Shown piece after piece: positions 1-12,316 of a DNA stretch of 64,000 nt. Under the pieces are notes generated by a model, which saw nothing but the letters and a program-made list of their open reading frames with translations, ran no database searches and had not been told where the DNA came from. A program made the translations under genes and the position numbers. The DNA comes from Moringa oleifera. Lineage: Eukaryota > Streptophyta > Magnoliopsida > Brassicales > Moringaceae. Position 1 is the first letter of the stretch. Every line of letters begins with the position of its first letter. The stretch lies in the NCBI GenBank assembly GCA_021397835.1, contig JAJFZO010000575.1, positions 191,001 to 255,000 of the forward strand, written 5' to 3'.

Positions 1-1328
1 CTCTCTCGTCCTCGGTGCTGCTGTTGACGAATGTAGAGGACGAATTCAAGGGACTTGGGCTCGACAAAACAGAATCAAAGCCAAACTTCTGATCGTCTCT
101 AACGTTTAGTGACTGTGACTGCAAACCCGCGTTCTCAGATAAAATAGGGACACTTGGGTTGGAATTTGAGGTGCATGACACATAGTTTGGCTGCGAAGCA
201 AAATCCTCATTTAAACTCAAGGGCATCAAACTTTCCAGGGAATCTTGGCAGCCAAAGTTTGGCATGTTGGACGACCACCATTCCACATTGGGTTGCATGA
301 GTTGCGCTTGATTTGAGAATGAAGTACAAGGAGCAGCGGATGTGGTACAAGTTGAAACATCTTGAACTAGACTCTGAAGCTGATGATTGCCTGATTGCAA
401 CATTTGGACTGCGCTTTGCAGTTGAGAACTGCATAGCTGCTTCTGCTGGAGAAATTGTAGCAAGGTTTCTGGGTTTTCTTGTTTCAGTGAAAAGAGAGTG
501 GTGGCTAGCCTCAACATCTCCGGGTTCAAGAGAGCGTGCGCGCCTAAAAAGTTTGACACGTTTAGCAGTGAAGGGTTGCAGAAAGCTGAGGTTAGAATGG
601 AGGATATGTCTAGAAGATCAAGTCGCGGAGAGTGAGTGACAGGATCAATTCCATTTCTAAGGAGCCTTTTCCGAATGTGAGTGTTCCAGTAATTCTTGAT
701 TTCATTGTCCGTCCTTCCCGGTAAGCGAGCCGCTATAGCTGACCATCTAACATTGATCACAGAAAGAAATTATACATAGCTAAATCCAGAATCATGCATG
801 TCAGCATGCATAAAGTTGCTAACCTAATCTGTATATGTAATATATATGTATTCTTCCATGATCAATCTTATATATATGGTATAGTCTCTGCAAAATGAAA
901 AATCAAATAGAAGTAGATGAAAAGTTATAGGTAGGCTTACTTGTTACCCAAGACACTATGTAACTGGATAATGGTCTCTTCTTCTTCGAAGGAGAATTTG
1001 CCTCTCTTGATATCAGGTCTGAGGTAGTTAGTCCATCGAAGGCGACAACTCTTTCCACATCTTTGAAGCCCTTCACAAAGAATAGAATGATAGTATTAGC
1101 TAGAAGAAGAAGAATCACTTGATGTCAAAACAAATATAAAGGAAAACTTAATTGATTACAAGGAAAAACAGAGAAAATTAATGAGAGATTGGTACCGGCT
1201 TTCTTAGGGAGAATTCGCCAGTTGCCAGCCCCGTGCACCTGAATATAATTGATGAGCTTAAGATCTTCCTCAGGAGTCCAAGGACCTTTCTTGAGGCCAT
1301 CTTTGTCACAGCATGGTGCTCTTCCCAT
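1..1328 (-). CDS. MYB102: R2R3-MYB transcription factor, MYB102/MYB74/MYB41 type (C-terminus cut by window edge)
   Basis: Predicted nuclear transcription factor. Three exons: 1328-1196, 1070-941 and 746-1 (continuing out of the window). Exon lengths of 133 and 130 bp and the splice phases are the usual R2R3-MYB pattern. The protein starts [18 protein letters not shown]2 spans about residues 14-64 and R3 about 67-115 with the [11 protein letters not shown] and [16 protein letters not shown] blocks. After R3 comes [19 protein letters not shown], typical of Arabidopsis subgroup 11 (MYB41, MYB49, MYB74, MYB102), known for osmotic, wound and cuticle/suberin responses. The visible C-terminal region is Gln/Ser/Asn rich and reaches NSSSTEDER at base 2, so only a short tail is missing. 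About 336 residues are visible. The family call is firm. MYB102 rather than a sister is supported mainly by the VAP4 and NDB neighbours, as in Arabidopsis At4g21440-21490 (from memory). Confidence 0.9.
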
Positions 1329-1499
1329 GGTTATTACAATTGACCTCTAATTATAAGCTGGTTGTGAAAAAGGTTGGAAATATTGAAAAAAGATATCACC
1401 GGCCGTCTTCTAACCTCTCTGTACAGGTATAGGAATGAAGTTGAGATGGAATGAGAGAGCAAACATGGCATGGGGAAGATGATGAGAGGATGAGCTCCA

Positions 1500-1507
1500 T
1501 TTATATA
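1500..1507 (-). promoter_or_regulatory. Probable TATA box of the MYB gene
   Basis: On the minus strand this reads TATATAAA, about 170 bases upstream of the MYB start codon at 1328, leaving a normal plant 5' leader. It is the only good TATA-like site in that interval. Confidence 0.45.
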
Positions 1508-1564
1508 GTTGAAAAGAAGAGGGAGACGGAGATTGAAGTCAATATGATTTGGCGCCGTCCTCAA

Positions 1565-4100
1565 GCCACGCGTCTCACTGTCCCTGAGCGTACACCTGCT
1601 GATACATATAGGTAGAATATCATATGTATAAAATTAATTAACTTTTACAAGAGTATATGTGGCAGTGTATGTATATATATATATATATGGTGAAAACAGT
1701 AGTAAGTACATATGGTATGTGGAAGTGCCGATCATGAATTAATCCTTTAAGTTGTTGTTGACTGTATAAACTTTCTCTGAATTAAGAGTTTAATTGCTGT
1801 ACTACGGTATGTATATATATATATATAGTTCTAGAGGCAGGGGCATAAACTTGAAATTAAGAAAGCTAGAAAAAGAGAGTGCAAGATTTGATTAGAAGCA
1901 ATTATGGAGTAAAATGACAAATTAATGGTCTGTGTTGACCTTATCCTTAATCTACCGTCTTTGCAGAAGACGATCCATCAGTAGTGGGCGGTAAGGTGGT
2001 TAGATCATATTATCAACTGGAAGAAAAGTGCAGGCACTTTTTCTCACGTTCTTGAAATTGTTTGCCCTTGTACGTACCGATGGGAGCCTCCATGTTTCTT
2101 ACGTTAGCAGTCATCAGCATGCATGCATGCACGCATGTATATGTATATAATATATAATATGTATGGATCAGTAATGAATTAAATTAAAGACTGATCATAC
2201 AAATTAAGACGTAGGATTAATGTTTGGTATAATTCCCAACAAATTAAGTTTAATTTGTACTCTTTGAGAACAAGACTTCAATATGTTGTAGCTACCTTTC
2301 CAAGCTGGAAGCTGTTGAAATCAAACCCAGCCAAATGTGAACACCTAGCTTGCACTGCCAGGTGTCCCTTGTGTTTTCACCTATATATACATATGAATTG
2401 GACCTTATTGCTCCTCTCTCTCATCACAGGCCGTGATATTTTACTTTGAGTTTCTTGTGACATTGGAATTAATGATGGTGTTAATCATCTACCTGCTCGA
2501 TCCTTTTGGTCAAATGCTTTCAAATGCTTTTATATTGCATACGCATTACCAATTAGCTATTTATATCTCTTTGGTCAAAATGCATGGCTAGTTGTAGCTT
2601 GCAATTACTTGCTTGCCACACATTTTGAAGGCCTCCTTAATTACAAAACTGTTAAATGCTTTCTATATATAATTAAACGTATAAGATACTTTAGAAATCG
2701 TATGTAAGACTAATTGAATCACTAGCTAATCAATTTGTCTTAGCCTGTTTGGATTCCTTATTTGGTATGTTGAGAGACAAAGCATGAACTTTTACCATGA
2801 AGAGGAGACAAACCTTCAGGCCCCACAAAATAAAAGTTGGTGTGATCACTCGTCACCATGATTTCCTTTTTCAGGCGTTTGCTTCTTAGTTCTCAATTTA
2901 GGGTCTGCTTGTGCCTATATAATTATATGCATACATAAGCAGTCGTCTACGTACGTCTTTTGAGTTTTAAAATTGACTTTTGCCACATATATAAATAGAG
3001 TGGTTATAGCCATCTATTGTTGTTAAGTTGTTGTTGGAAGGTGTCCAAATGCTCCAACAAACTTTGAATAATAATGTGCTTCCTGCCTTTAATTTGCTTA
3101 ATCATTCACATTCACTTTGATTTCAAGATGATACGCCCACGCGTCATCAAAATTCTGATGCCTTACCATACAATTCCTATCGTTCAAATCATTTTATGCA
3201 CTTTTCTTAATATATACATGTAAAATTTCTACTATATGCATTATTATAATTTTTGCTTATATATGGAAAAATATAAAATCAGTTGGATCGGGGGAAATAT
3301 GTTAGGAAGAAATAAAAAATAATCAGTTGTTGGGTTATGACCATGCTGCTCACGACACGTGAATGGCATCAACTGTCACACGTTGGGCATCCATTGATCC
3401 ACTTGCATTGTTGGTCAACATGGTCGCGCTGATCCGTGGATTTTAATAATGGAAGTAAAAGTAGAAGGAAAGGAGTTTTGGGTTTTGGGTCGAGATAGCC
3501 CATTATTGGATAAAGTCCAACACAAAATTAAAACCTTTGGTGGCCCAATAAAGCCCAACAATACAATCTGAATTCTGATCCGTATTGGGCTGGACCCTTT
3601 CACGTGATTCAAAGGCTTGGAAGAATATTATGCATACATGGTAATTGGAATGGATCCAGAGGGACCACCCACACAGCCACAATGGCAACCCCAATAGTAT
3701 AAAATAATATTTTTATGTATTTAAAATAGAAGGGGCAACACCCAGATGACCAAGAGATAAATTGCGTATGTAGGAGCAGGACACTATAAGCCAATTATAT
3801 AAACAAGGACACCGACCACATGTGCCAATATTAACCAAGATCCCACGAATGATGGGTACGGGACCCACCCAGCAGCCGGTTTCTCGCATCTCATATTAAA
3901 AGGTACCGTAAATCCCATGTGTTGATGATTAAGGTTGACTTGGAATAGTAGCAATATTCAGTGGCTCACCCTCATTATTATTATTAATACATATTATTTA
4001 AAAAGATATATATTTATCTAAAAAAATACATATCTATCTAAAACTTTTGGTTGTCAAATTATTAATAATAATTATTATTATTATATCAACCCTGCAATCA
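1565..4100. other. Intergenic DNA between MYB and DGK5
   Basis: No credible coding region. It holds AT-rich DNA with TA runs near 1672-1690 and 1813-1826, an ATGC/TA microsatellite near 2118-2160, a 10-base direct repeat (CAAATGCTTT) near 2513-2530, and CACGTG motifs near 3356 and 3602. Three TGGGCC/TGGGCT-type elements cluster at about 3490-3600. AT-rich repeats also lie near 3975-4085. Confidence 0.5.
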
Positions 4101-4221
4101 TAATCTATCCCTTAAACTTCCATTCACATATTCAACAAAAACTCTTCCCAGATCCCAAATCAATCAATCAATCAATCCCCAAACGACTTTCTCGCCAGAT
4201 CCTCTTTGTTTCCTTTTCCAG

Positions 4222-4680
4222 GTAATACTACTCTTTCCTCATCTCCACTCTCTCCTCCCCCCCTCCCCCCCTCCTGTTTGGCTTCTTCTGGGAATGAACA
4301 AGTCCAGGCGTCATTCTTTTCAATGCTTCTCATCTTCTTTTCCTTCATTCGATAGATTGTTGTATCGCAGTTCATGTGTTATGTCATCACTTTCCTTTTC
4401 TTACTCACTCGCTTATATCTATTGGCATTTCCTTTTTCATTTTACGGATAAAGTGTTCATTTTAATGCTGACGTATGATCGCACTCTGTTCTCTCTTTCT
4501 TAAATGAAGAAAAAAGATTTATCCGGGATCTCTCCCTGTTTGCACTTCAGCTGTTGGAATGTTTCTTTTAGCCTCTGTACAACTTAGTCGTTCGTTTCCT
4601 ATGTTTTGTTGAAGATCGGATTTCATCAGGTTATTCAAAGATGATCATAACACCACTTATTTGTTTAATGTTCTCTCAAG
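4222..4680 (+). other. Predicted intron in the 5' UTR of DGK5
   Basis: A strong donor (CCAG followed by gtaata) at 4222 and an acceptor (ctctcaag) at 4679-4680 flank a T-rich stretch directly before the DGK5 start codon at 4690. Many plant housekeeping genes carry such a leader intron. Without transcripts this is an inference. Confidence 0.45.
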
Positions 4681-4689
4681 TTGATCATC

Positions 4690-5926
4690 ATGGCTGTAAA
4701 TGTGATGATGCAGTTGGATGCCAGAATGACAGAATCCAATTCCAAGTCCAACTTCTTCAAGCAATTCTACATTCCCACCTACGTACTCGTTCCTGAGGCC
4801 GAGGTTGTCTGCATCACCGATGAACCTACATGTCCCGTCTTAGTGTTTGTCAACTCCAGAAGTGGTGGCCAGTTGGGTGGGGAACTTCTAGTCACATACC
4901 GCAGCATTCTCAATGAAAAACAGGTAACTAAGTATCCTATGAGGTGTTTATGCATGGTTATATGGTTGTTTAATGCTCATCCAAAGTGAAATTTAGGAGT
5001 TGCCTCTACTGTAATTTATTTTCGGATTGGGATGATTTTGATGGATTAATCTTCAGGTTTTTGATTTGGGGGAGGAGGCTCCTGATAAGGTGCTGCGGAC
5101 AATCTATCTCAATCTAGAGAAACTCAAGAACAACGGAGATGAATTTGCTACAATGATTAAGGAGAAGTTGAGAATTATTGTAAGCAGGCTATGATCTTTA
5201 AGGTTCATGTGTCTTATATCAAGGCATGTATCTGCTACATCCTTGAAGCTATTCATGCACATAGCTTTTTGTTACTACTTGCTTTTGTTGTCTCCTTAGG
5301 TTGCAGGAGGTGATGGAACTGCTGGGTGGCTTCTTGGAGTTGTTTGTGATCTCAAATTATCCCACGCACCACCAATTGCTACAGTGCCTTTGGGAACTGG
5401 AAACAATCTTCCCTTTGCATTTGGCTGGGTAAGAAATTGCAGCTCTCGTTGTTTAGGCATTATGCATATCCTGACTTTCGTGTTTGCCAGGGATAGTCAA
5501 TCTTTGCATTCCATAGTAGCACTCATTTTCTTTTCAACCTTATTGGTAGGATTTCCAAGAAAACCTGTAATTTGTTCCTGAAGAACTTCTTAACTTTGTT
5601 GGTCCTTCTCCAAACTGGTGGATATTTTAATGTGGGCCTTCACGTCACTTGATCCTTGAGCTAATGTATATGACTCGCAGTATAATCCTTGATTTATTTT
5701 CCTTTTGTAATGTACATGTTTGAATATGTATATCATGAAGTCCAATTTCCACAATGGTTCATGGTTACATAAGTTGTCATTAAGAGGCAGATGATGGCTG
5801 TTTTTCCACCTGCAATTTGCTTAATTACAGGGAAAGAAAAATCCTGGGACAGACCAGCACGCTGTGGAGTCATTTTTGGATCAAGTAATGAAAGCAAAAG
5901 AAATGAAAATAGACAAGTATGCAGTC

Positions 5927-5958
<32 letters not shown>

Positions 5959-8900
5959 TTGTGTGTGTGTCTGTTTTGGTAATACAAGTGAACTGTTGCT
6001 GCTGGTTAGAGAACTCTGGTTGCATCGTTTTTTTATTTTATTTTTTGATTTTATCATTTCACTGCATATATATTTTTCTACTTTCTCTATTCTCTTTTGC
6101 TTGAATGTGCATGGTCCTTGACGTTTTTTTTGTTTCATAGATCATGCTATGTAGTTTTTGGCTATAAGTGTGAAGGAGAGCATAGGCTTAAACTTCCCCA
6201 TCAAATTGCCATTCTTGGCCAAGAAGTCTGCAGCCCGAGCTCCCAACTTGGCATTTTTAGGACTCTGCCAAAGTAGGAAGTTCCTTGAGAACAAGAATTC
6301 TAATCACAGTAAGATACCAGACTGAATCTAAGCTGGGCACATTTGCATGAGTAACGACTGGAAACACTCTGCTTTAGTTTGAAGCTGAGGGCTTTTACTT
6401 GGAAACGCTTACCAACATCTTTACATATTATTGTAGCTCCCAGATTATGCAGAAAGATTACCTTCCAGTTGATAGACTAAAATGTTTACGTAATAGTTTC
6501 ATAATGGCCGCATATGATCCTTAGCCTGTCAAAATTCGTTCTTGGTTTTCCAAATTTGTTGACTTTCATAATTATTTTGCTCTTTTCTCCTGGTTTCTCT
6601 ATCTTGTAAGGCCCGTTTTTAGTACCAGGATGCAGTAAAGCAGCTCTATTCCGGAATCACAATGTTTTACATGATAGATATTTTCCGCTGGTTGAAATTT
6701 CAGAATTTCTGTATGGTTGTACCTTGTTTCTGGGAGCATTCTTCTGTTTATACTCCATTGTTGGTCTCTCATTTCCACTCCTCTCATGTTTTTAATTAGT
6801 AACAAATCAGTTATATTTATCACATGATACTTTCTTGAAAAATTTTAGTAGTTCTTGACGTTGCAATTTTTTTCCAGTTGGCATATTCTGATGAGGATGA
6901 GGGCACCAAAAGATGGTTCTTGTGATCCTATTGCACCTCTTGAGCTGCCACATTCTCTGCATGCATTTCATCGTGTTTCTTCAACAGATGAGTTAAACAT
7001 GGTAACACATTATGCTGTCTTATTTTAAGCATATATTCCACGCTTTTGTGTTCTTACAAACAAAACTCAAATGCTTCTCAGGAAGGTTACCACACATTTC
7101 GTGGGGGATTCTGGAATTACTTCAGCATGGGTAAGATCATTGCACCAGATAAGAATTTGAAGTGCAAAATAGAATAGCAGCTTTATGATTGAATTTTTGT
7201 GTATTTCCTTATTACTTAAGAAACTGTTATAATGTTTAAGCATGTAATATTTTTATTTTTTGAGAACGATAAGAAGTAGGAGAACATATCTCATGCTAAA
7301 TTATAAACTAGGTATTCCAGATATTCATAGTCAAATATGTATATAAAACTCAATGAGAATCAATGTGGCATTTAATGAAATGCTTGGTTAGGTATTTGAT
7401 TTCTGTTTTGAAGTTCAACCACTTTGGCACCTGACAATCTAATTTGAGAAAATTAAAGAGATTAGTTTCTTCCTCTGCAAGTTTTTGGTTTTATTTATTG
7501 AGGAGTTGTTTGATCATCTAGTTTGTAGCTGTAAACTCTTAGCCTGCATAGCTATTTTCTCCATCAGAAACAAAATATTATATATTAAATATAGTTAGCA
7601 CCAAGATGGTGCCACCCATATACAAGTATAAGCCTGAATAGTTATTACAATGACTGAACCATGTATCTGGTTTGTGCAGGAATGGATGCTCAAGTATCAT
7701 ATGCATTTCATTCTGAGAGGAAGTTGCATCCTGAAAAATTTAAGAATCAATTAGTTAATCAGGTATTACTTCATTGTTCGCATTTTATTGACTCTCGTGA
7801 TTACATTTTGACATTTGCAAGTGGATATTTATTAAAGAATTAGCGAATAAGTCATCATAGATTTAGGAAAGATGAGAAATTTTCTTAGCTATGAAAGAGA
7901 TATCTTAAGTATATGATCTTGAAGCATTAGGGAGTTTCTGATGGTAGTTGAGGGTACTGTCACAAGCAATTCTCGAAGAACAAAGTTTTGTTTGAACATT
8001 CTTTTAGGGACAAGGTGCTTAAATTTTCCCTTTCTTGGGAGTTTGGGTTTATGTTATTAATTACTCACATTTCTAAAGCAATTGTTAATGCAAAGAAATG
8101 AACAGAGGCTTGTTAGGAGAAACTAAGGCCTTCTATAGATGTGTAGAAATTGATGGGTGCCTTAACTCAGTGATGAAGACCTTCATTTTATTTGTTTAAC
8201 TTAACCAGGTCTTCAGAAAATCAGATGGCATGCCTCATGATTGTACCCATTAATTACATTCTTATATCTTGGCCCACAAAGATTTCATTTTTCTTTTGCA
8301 GTAACGTAAGTCTTATGAATTTTTTTTCTACTGACAATATTTCTAGTTCATGTTTATGCATATGTGTGTGACTATATATGTATATAATATTATTATATAT
8401 TATACATACACACACACATCCGGTTAAGTTTCTGTTTGTGTCTTGTAAATTAACATATATTTCATAAATATCTTAAAATATTCATTACTTGAATTGGTTT
8501 GTTAAAGCTCTGGAATCTAATTTGTGCATGCCTTGGCATTTTCCTTACTGCTTTTTTTATCTTTCATTCCCTTTTTGCCTATCAGAGTACTTATGCGAAG
8601 CTTGGCTGTACACAAGGATGGTTTTTTGCTTCTCTTTTCCATCCTTCTTCTCGGTGAGTTTGTAGAGGTTTTCTATTAGAATAAGGAGCTCCACTGTTTT
8701 CGTGCTCTGTGGCCTAATACTTATTCCATATGGCCCTAAGATGTAAACTTAAGCATTTAATGTTAATTTGTAACTTTCTGCATTGCAATATAAACCTTTA
8801 CCCGAGGTCTTTTAGAGGTTGGCTTTTAGTTTTCTCCATGGTTTTTGATTATCTGAAATAGAGGAATTGGACTGACTTTTTTGCTTATAGAGGTTTGCTT

Positions 8901-10965
8901 GAAAATTTTGTGGAGTTAAAAGTATATCAGAGTCTTTTCCATTTTCTTAAAAATGGGTAATGTTATCACCAATGTATATCGCAAGCTTTCTGTCATCTAT
9001 TCATATAATGCTGTAAAATGTTATGGAAGCAACAATTAGAGCTTTGCAGTTGTAGTCTTCTCTTATGCATGTCTATTTGCCCTTTGTTTATGAAGTTTCA
9101 GTTTGTAATTGTCATTCTGTTAACACACCTTGCCTCTACCATCTCCTGATTGGCATTATTGGTTGGCTTTTTATAATTTACATATTGCAACAGTATCATC
9201 AAATATTTTTGTTACCTCAGATAGATGTTTATAATTCTAGATTTAAAAAGTGTCTCCCCCCGCCCTAATACTTTTCTTTGGCTTCTTTTCTCTAATGAAC
9301 TTTTTGATAGTGAAGCATGAAAATATTACGACTTAAGTGGCCACCTGCTGTGAGAAGCTGGAAAGAAACTCGTTTCTTCGAAATAAATTAGAGCAAATAT
9401 TTGGACGATGGTCGGTCACTGTGATAAAGTTAATAAATAACATGGAGATTTGTTTTACTAAATGGTTTCAGCTCCTTTTTCTTTTGGGTAATATATAAAT
9501 TTCAGTAAGTTTATTTGCAGGAACATAGCTCAGCTTGCAAGGGTGAAGATCATGAAGAAACATGGTGAATGGCAAGACCTCCATATCCCTCACAGGTAAC
9601 TTGCTGGATGGCTTGCAGGCTTGATTTGGTTGAGCTTTCTTGTCTCATGATTGATGGTTTTAGCTCCTTTTTTGTTACATTGGAAACTTTCATCCACGAT
9701 ATGTTTCTAATCCATAGTAGGCATATCCATTTTGTGAACTTATCAACTACAGTTGAATTTCTGATGGCCTTCTTATGACTCCCACTAATTTGTTCTGCTG
9801 TTCTTTACTGTGGCTTTGTTTCATATGTCAAAACTTTGAGTACTTCCATGCTTCCATATGGAGCAGAGCTTATCATCCACTTCCCATTTAAAATTTTATC
9901 ATTGAATTACATTTAATGGAACTTTTTGTCCTGCATTGCAAACTGATTCAGTCATCCCATAAATTACATGTGAATTTTTCTTGTTTAATCTTGCTTGGTG
10001 TTTTCTACTGAAGATTTAATGCCAACTACTATGTTTCTGTTAACCTTTCATTTTTTAATAAACAGCATCAGGTCAATAGTATGTCTGAACTTGCCCAGCT
10101 TTTCTGGAGGATTGAATCCTTGGGGAACACCAAATAGCAGGAAAAAGAGTGATGTTGGTTCCATTCTTTTCTTGTTCCTTGTCTGCTTTAAAAAGTGAAC
10201 TTTAGATGCTCTTTCCTTTTTCCCTTTAAACTGCTGAATAAAATGGCCCCCTCTGGCTATGCCTTTTCAGAGGCACTTGACTCCACCATTTGTAGATGAT
10301 GGCCTTCTGGAGGTTGTTGGTTTTAGAGATGCTTGGCATGGGCTTGTTTTGCTTGCTCCAAAGGGACATGGGACCCGCCTTGCACAGGTAAAACATGGAC
10401 AAATATATTAAAAGATGGACAAATGAATAAATAACCTTTAAGAAATTATCTCAGACCAGTAATATATGTTTTCCAATATTTTCCTGAGAGATCTCAGAGT
10501 CTCAGATATGATATTGATAAAGTACTTTGATAGGGAATGCTGTTACCTTGATATGGTAGTGATAACCTTGTATGCATAATGTCAGTCTAAATTGCATTTA
10601 ACTTTCTTCGGTTGCTGCTGGTTTTCTGCTGGCATTAGGCACACCGTATCCGCTTTGAATTTCATAAAGGAGCTGCTGATCATACATTCATGAGGATCGA
10701 TGGGGAACCCTGGAAGCAACCACTACCTGTTGATGATGATACTGTTGTGGTGGAGATTTCTCACCTTGGCCAAGTGAACATGCTTGCCACCCATGATTGC
10801 AGGTCCAAAAGCATGTTTGACCCCTTGACACAAAGTCATCTTGATGCTGAGGACAACGATAGTGGTGAGGAAGACTCTGTCAATGAAGGGGAGGAGTGGA
10901 AGAAGTTTGGTGCGGCAGACACATTCAAGATCCCTGATGAGGTTGACATCTCTCATCTCAGTTAG
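4690..10965 (+). CDS. DGK5: Diacylglycerol kinase, plant cluster III (DGK5-like)
   Basis: Phosphorylates diacylglycerol to phosphatidic acid, a plant lipid second messenger. Twelve exons: 4690-4923, 5057-5179, 5300-5428, 5831-5916, 6878-7001, 7082-7130, 7680-7762, 8586-8653, 9521-9595, 10066-10153, 10271-10387 and 10639-10965. They sum to 1503 bases (500 aa) with all phases consistent. The catalytic domain starts near residue 48 ([15 protein letters not shown]) and has the ATP-binding GGDGTAGW at about 122-129 and [21 protein letters not shown]. The accessory domain carries [22 protein letters not shown] and [21 protein letters not shown]. No C1 domains precede it, so it is not the DGK1/2 type. 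The acidic tail ends [20 protein letters not shown], as I recall for DGK5. The convergent neighbour is THF1; in Arabidopsis these are adjacent loci (At2g20890 and At2g20900). The first ATG of the exon is used; in-frame ATGs at codons 6 and 7 are alternatives. Confidence 0.92.
5927..5970. repeat. (CT)n/(GT)n microsatellite in DGK5 intron 4
   Basis: A nearly uninterrupted CT tract followed by GTGTGTGTGT, just downstream of the exon 4 donor. It is likely to vary in length between individuals. Confidence 0.85.
8355..8420. repeat. AT/AC-rich simple repeat in DGK5 intron 7
   Basis: TATATATG/TATAATATTATTATA followed by (AC)n. It is simple sequence in an intron, with no sign of function. Confidence 0.6.
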
Positions 10966-12316
10966 GGCTTTTAAAAGTTATTTGGTTTTATGATTTAGTG
11001 ATCCTACGTAATGAGTTGTACTTGGACTCACAACATTTGTAAATGTTCCCACAATGATCTTTTAGGGTAACTTAATAATTGAACCAATATGGTGGGATGA
11101 TGATGCAGCCATCAGCAATAAATTCTGTGCATTTTGATTTCTGTGATCTAACTCTCCTCTTTCTTGCTCTTCACATTTTTCTTCGGAATATTGTGCAAGT
11201 AAAACTGTGAATACCATTCAGGTGATGAACCTTCTATCAGATACCACAAATAGGGAAGGTCTTGATGATTAGACCGTTCTCCCTGTTATTAGCAGTTATT
11301 CATCCTACTCAGTTCACAGGCTTTCCAGCATAGATAACTACTAAAAATTTTGCACCAATTTTTAATCTTTTTACTAAGGCATGAATCCAGTCTTCCAGGA
11401 ATCCATGCTTTGATCCAGCCATGAAATTCTGCTAAACAAGAATCTAATGGTCATAGTAATTACAGCAAATTTTCAATTCACAAGGTCTTTTTACATTTTA
11501 TTTTGTATCAAAATTGAACAATTGGTACTTCGGTTTTGAAACTGGTGTATGCATCTCGTCTACAATCTGACAGCAAAATTCTACCACAACTCTCTTGGGG
11601 CCACTTCTAGAGTATAACTGATCCCACCAGATCCTTCAGAATTTTTTATTTTTTTTCACTAGTAGAATATGTCTTGTCATAAAACTGTCTTACTGAAATT
11701 GAATTGCACATTTTCAATCTCCGCGTTCTGACTGGACAAACTCAAGAAAGAGAGAGACCTTCGGTGCATTTCTTGAGGTCTACTTTTTTTCAACTATCAT
11801 AACTTCTCTTGCATATGAAACTAAGAAGTTTGTCAAGACAGGTACCTACCCTAATATTCCTTGACCTGTGTGATCGACCTTGCAATATAAACAGGACGAA
11901 ATAATGACTAGACGTACTTGCACGAATTTGGGCTACTTGTGAGCTCATCACGGCCATCACTCCATTCTTCATCATCATAAACTGAGGGCCTATTTGGCCC
12001 ATAAGAATTAACGGGTAGGGAAGTGCAATATCCTCAACCCAGTTTTTGGTATTCTTTTTCCCTTTCCAATGTAAGGTAGAGTATAAATGATCACTTTGGT
12101 CTGGCACTGAGAAACCCAACCCTTAGGCATTTTGTAATACAATAATTGCACAAAATATACATTCAAGGAAAACAGAAAAAAATAAAAATAAAATTGTTTC
12201 AGGTAAGGAGCAATAAACATATAAAACTGGCAATGGCAAGATGTATCTCACCATAAAGGATTACAAAAGCTTCACAAAATATGATGAACAAATTTCCTGG
12301 TGCTAAATAAGTTCAA
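10966..12316. other. Convergent 3' intergenic region of DGK5 and THF1
   Basis: Stop-to-stop distance is about 1.35 kb. It must hold both 3' UTRs. No additional coding sequence is credible; the open frames near 11790-12220 lack codon character or family resemblance. Confidence 0.5.

Noticed and set aside
5864..6138. Open frames on both strands around the CT/GT repeat in DGK5
   Set aside because: They are produced by the microsatellite (SLSLSL and REREKERER) inside an intron.
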